From an uncultured Eubacterium sp. (GTDB lineage: Bacteria; Bacillota; Clostridia; Lachnospirales; Lachnospiraceae), in assembly GCA_904502145.1 (NCBI GenBank), contig CAJGDH010000085.1, positions 1 through 7,694 of the forward strand: a stretch of DNA of 7,694 bases, given 5' to 3'. Below, piece after piece: positions 6,174 to 7,694 of the stretch. A program made the translations under genes and the position numbers. Each line of letters begins with the position of its first letter. Within the stretch, counting starts at the first letter, position 1. The notes beneath the pieces are model-generated. The model was not told the DNA's origin, made no database searches, and was given only the letters and a program-made list of their open reading frames with translations.

Positions 6174-7196
6174 TCAACCTCCAATCTGACAGTAAAGTCC
6201 TTCCGCCTCCACGATAGATTTCAGATATTTCATATAATCTTCATCCGGACGCTCCGTGCCGAGCATCTCGTAAGGCTTGCCAAGCATATCGTACTTGTTG
6301 GTACCGAAATCATGGTAGGGAAGAAGGTGAATTCCCACGAACTTATCCGGTTTCAGCTTTGTACAGAATCTGGCAATACCACGAATCGTATCTTCATCCG
6401 CGTTGAATCCGGGGATAACCGGAACACGAATGATCAGCTCATTGGCAATGGTTGCGATATATAAAGCATTTTCCAGGATCTTCTCATTGGGAACGCCTGT
6501 CCACGCTTTATGTGTGTCCGAATCGATATGCTTGATATCCATCATCACCGTATCCAGCAGCGGGATGATCTTATCAAGAACTTCCTTTGTTGCAAGACCC
6601 GTGGTTTCAATGGCTGTGGTCCATCCCAGGGATTTACATCCTCTCAGCAATTCCTCCAGGAATTCATGCTGCATGAGGGCCTCACCACCGGAGATGGTTA
6701 CGCCGCCGCCGGATCTGCGGTAAACGGTACGATCCTGATAGAGCTCCTTGAGGACCTCTTCCACGGTCATCTCCTGTCCGGTCACTTCCAGAGCCTGATG
6801 ATAACATACATCAACACATTTACCACAGACTACGCACTTGCTGTGGTCTATTCTGCCCTGGGAAGCGATCTGGCAGGCGCCGGTAGGACATACTACCGAA
6901 CAGTTGCCGCATCCTACACAGTTCTGCTGTTTCCACATGACCACTGGGGTCAGCCTCTGTGATTCAGGATTGCAGCACCATTTGCATCGTAAAGGACACC
7001 CGTTCAGGAAGACGATGGTCCTGACTCCCGGCCCGTCGTTTACAGAGAATCTCTGAAGATTGAAGACAAGGCCTTTTTTCTGAAGGTCAGGTTCACGTTC
7101 TTCGTAGGTGAAACTGGCAGAGGAAATCTCTAACTTAGGCAGCAGTTCTTCCAATGTTTTCTTATAGAGAGCCGCTTCCTTATATGTAAAACACAT
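6174..7196 (-). CDS. Glycyl radical enzyme activase (radical SAM, two extra 4Fe-4S clusters)
   Basis: A 340-residue activating enzyme that uses SAM and a 4Fe-4S cluster to place the radical on the glycine of its partner enzyme. The radical-SAM motif is C67-x3-C71-x2-C74 in GCPLRCKWCCNPE. It is followed by a two-cluster ferredoxin insert (C93, C96, C99, C103 and C121, C124, C127, C131) as in non-PFL activases. ISGGEAL (168-174) matches the SAM-binding GGE motif, and the family C-terminal block HLLPYHDFGTNKY is present. The usual family start (KGLVFNLQRFSVNDGPG) begins only at residue 41, so there is an N-terminal extension of about 40 residues. ATG 7196 is supported by AAGGAGG at 7204-7210 with 7-base spacing, and there is no credible internal start. 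Cys75 directly after the cluster cysteine is unusual, since Ser is common there. The gene lies 96 bases after the glycyl radical enzyme. Confidence 0.95.
   Translation of the reverse strand: MCFTYKEAALYKKTLEELLPKLEISSASFTYEEREPDLQKKGLVFNLQRFSVNDGPGVRTIVFLNGCPLRCKWCCNPESQRLTPVVMWKQQNCVGCGNCSVVCPTGACQIASQGRIDHSKCVVCGKCVDVCYHQALEVTGQEMTVEEVLKELYQDRTVYRRSGGGVTISGGEALMQHEFLEELLRGCKSLGWTTAIETTGLATKEVLDKIIPLLDTVMMDIKHIDSDTHKAWTGVPNEKILENALYIATIANELIIRVPVIPGFNADEDTIRGIARFCTKLKPDKFVGIHLLPYHDFGTNKYDMLGKPYEMLGTERPDEDYMKYLKSIVEAEGLYCQIGG
6177..6182 (-). promoter_or_regulatory. metK ribosome binding site overlapping the activase 3' end
   Basis: GGAGGT on the minus strand covers the last codons of the activase and lies immediately before its TGA stop (6174-6176), 7 bases from ATG 6169. 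Ribosomes finishing the activase would cover this site, consistent with coupled translation. It decides the metK start in favour of 6169. Confidence 0.8.
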
Positions 7197-7221
7197 ATAA
7201 CTTCCTCCTTATGAACTGTTG

Positions 7222-7261
7222 TTTTTCAGTCCGGCACCCGGCCGGGCGCCGGACTGAAAAA
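7222..7261 (-). promoter_or_regulatory. Strong intercistronic RNA hairpin between glycyl radical enzyme and activase
   Basis: A 14-base arm (7222-7235) is perfectly complementary to 7248-7261. Inside it, 7237-7239 pairs with 7244-7246 around a GGCC loop. The one imperfect position (7236 against 7247) is A against C on the plus strand but becomes a G-U wobble in the minus-strand RNA, giving a continuous 18-bp stem. In the transcript the stem begins with a U run and ends with an A run, so it is not a standard terminator in either direction. It ends just before the activase ribosome binding site. A role as an mRNA processing or stability element that sets the enzyme to activase ratio is an inference. 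Confidence 0.8.
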
Positions 7262-7292
7262 GGATATTAAATCACGATTCAATCAGCTCAGA

Positions 7293-7694
7293 TTAGAAGG
7301 ACTGCTCTGTACGAGCGATGATATCATCCTGTACCTCTTTTGCAAGTACGTTCCAGTGAGCGGAGTAACCAGCTACACGAACTACCAGGTCTTTGTAGTT
7401 CTCCGGATGTGCCTGTGCGTCAAGAAGTGTCTCTTTGTCAATTACGTTGAACTGTACGTGCATACCCTTCTTATCGAAGTAGTTACGTACAACAGCTGCG
7501 AAGTTCATAAGACCCTGATCGCCTGCTACAGCGGAAGGTAAGAACTTCTGGTTGTAAAGTGTACCGTTGGATACGTTCAGCTGATCCAGTTTAGCTACGG
7601 AGTTACCTGCAGCTGTCGGGCCCTTAACGTCATGACCCTGACGTGGGGAAACACCATCAGCCAGAGGAGCGTTGCTGTAACGTCCATCCGGAAG
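7293..7694 (-). CDS. Glycyl radical enzyme, C-terminal 133 residues (diol dehydratase/choline lyase group)
   Basis: Only the end of the gene is visible; the start and the catalytic Cys lie beyond the right edge. The glycyl radical loop LVVRVAGYSAHW is clear, with the radical Gly at 7368-7370, 25 residues from the C-terminus. Upstream, SNGTLYNQKF and YFDKKGMHVQFNV are typical of the B12-independent glycerol/propanediol dehydratase and CutC group, unlike the NMKF pattern of hydroxyproline dehydratase-type relatives. The substrate cannot be fixed from this fragment; a diol is the best guess given the PocR sensor nearby. The Trp after GYSAH replaces the more usual Phe. All five Arg codons are CGT and every Val codon is GTA or GTT, unlike the mixed usage of the other genes here, which indicates very high expression. 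It heads this operon segment, upstream of activase and metK. Confidence 0.92.
   Translation of the reverse strand, partial: LPDGRYSNAPLADGVSPRQGHDVKGPTAAGNSVAKLDQLNVSNGTLYNQKFLPSAVAGDQGLMNFAAVVRNYFDKKGMHVQFNVIDKETLLDAQAHPENYKDLVVRVAGYSAHWNVLAKEVQDDIIARTEQSF

Noticed and set aside
6169..6184. Alternative TTG start for metK at 6184
   Set aside because: It would overlap the activase by 11 bases and destroy the logic of the GGAGGT site, which fits ATG 6169. The extra residues MEVDR are not typical of MetK.
7222..7261. The intercistronic hairpin as an intrinsic terminator
   Set aside because: In both directions the stem is followed by A residues and not by a T run, and the activase behind it needs to be expressed from the same operon.

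Overview
The window looks like a piece of a strictly anaerobic, low-to-mid-GC Firmicute genome, most likely class Clostridia and possibly Lachnospiraceae. This is inferred from strong AAGGAGG-type ribosome binding sites, AT-rich intergenic DNA, a glycyl radical enzyme with its activase, and a flavodiiron protein fused to a flavin reductase and a rubredoxin. The taxon cannot be fixed without database comparison.

Layout. (1) Positions 1-1671, minus strand: a two-gene operon. The first gene encodes a PocR-domain sensor joined to a LytS-like histidine kinase module. The second encodes a response regulator whose C-terminal part lies beyond the left edge. Both look catalytically degenerate: the kinase has Gln where the phosphoacceptor His belongs, and the receiver has Glu where the phosphoacceptor Asp belongs. 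(2) Positions 1672-2120: an AT-rich divergent intergenic region with a good promoter candidate for the sensor operon and a weaker one for the rightward operon. (3) Positions 2121-4739, plus strand: a metallo-beta-lactamase-fold hydrolase related to the AiiA lactonases, then a four-domain flavodiiron protein expected to reduce O2 and/or NO with NAD(P)H. A bidirectional terminator at 4773-4803 separates this operon from the next. (4) Positions 4928-7694, minus strand: transcribed right to left, the C-terminal end of a glycyl radical enzyme of the diol dehydratase/choline lyase group, a strong intercistronic hairpin, its radical-SAM activase with an unusual N-terminal extension, and an S-adenosylmethionine synthetase that starts 4 bases after the activase stop.

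How the genes may work together (inference). The glycyl radical enzyme is switched on by the activase, which consumes SAM. The coupled SAM synthetase would supply that SAM. Glycyl radicals are destroyed by O2, so the neighbouring flavodiiron protein could scavenge O2 for this pathway. The PocR domain is named after the Salmonella 1,2-propanediol regulator, so the sensor pair may detect the substrate or product of the glycyl radical enzyme. It would have to signal without ordinary His-Asp phosphotransfer. The most unusual features are the doubly degenerate two-component pair, the activase extension, and the hairpin between enzyme and activase that pairs fully only in the sense RNA.
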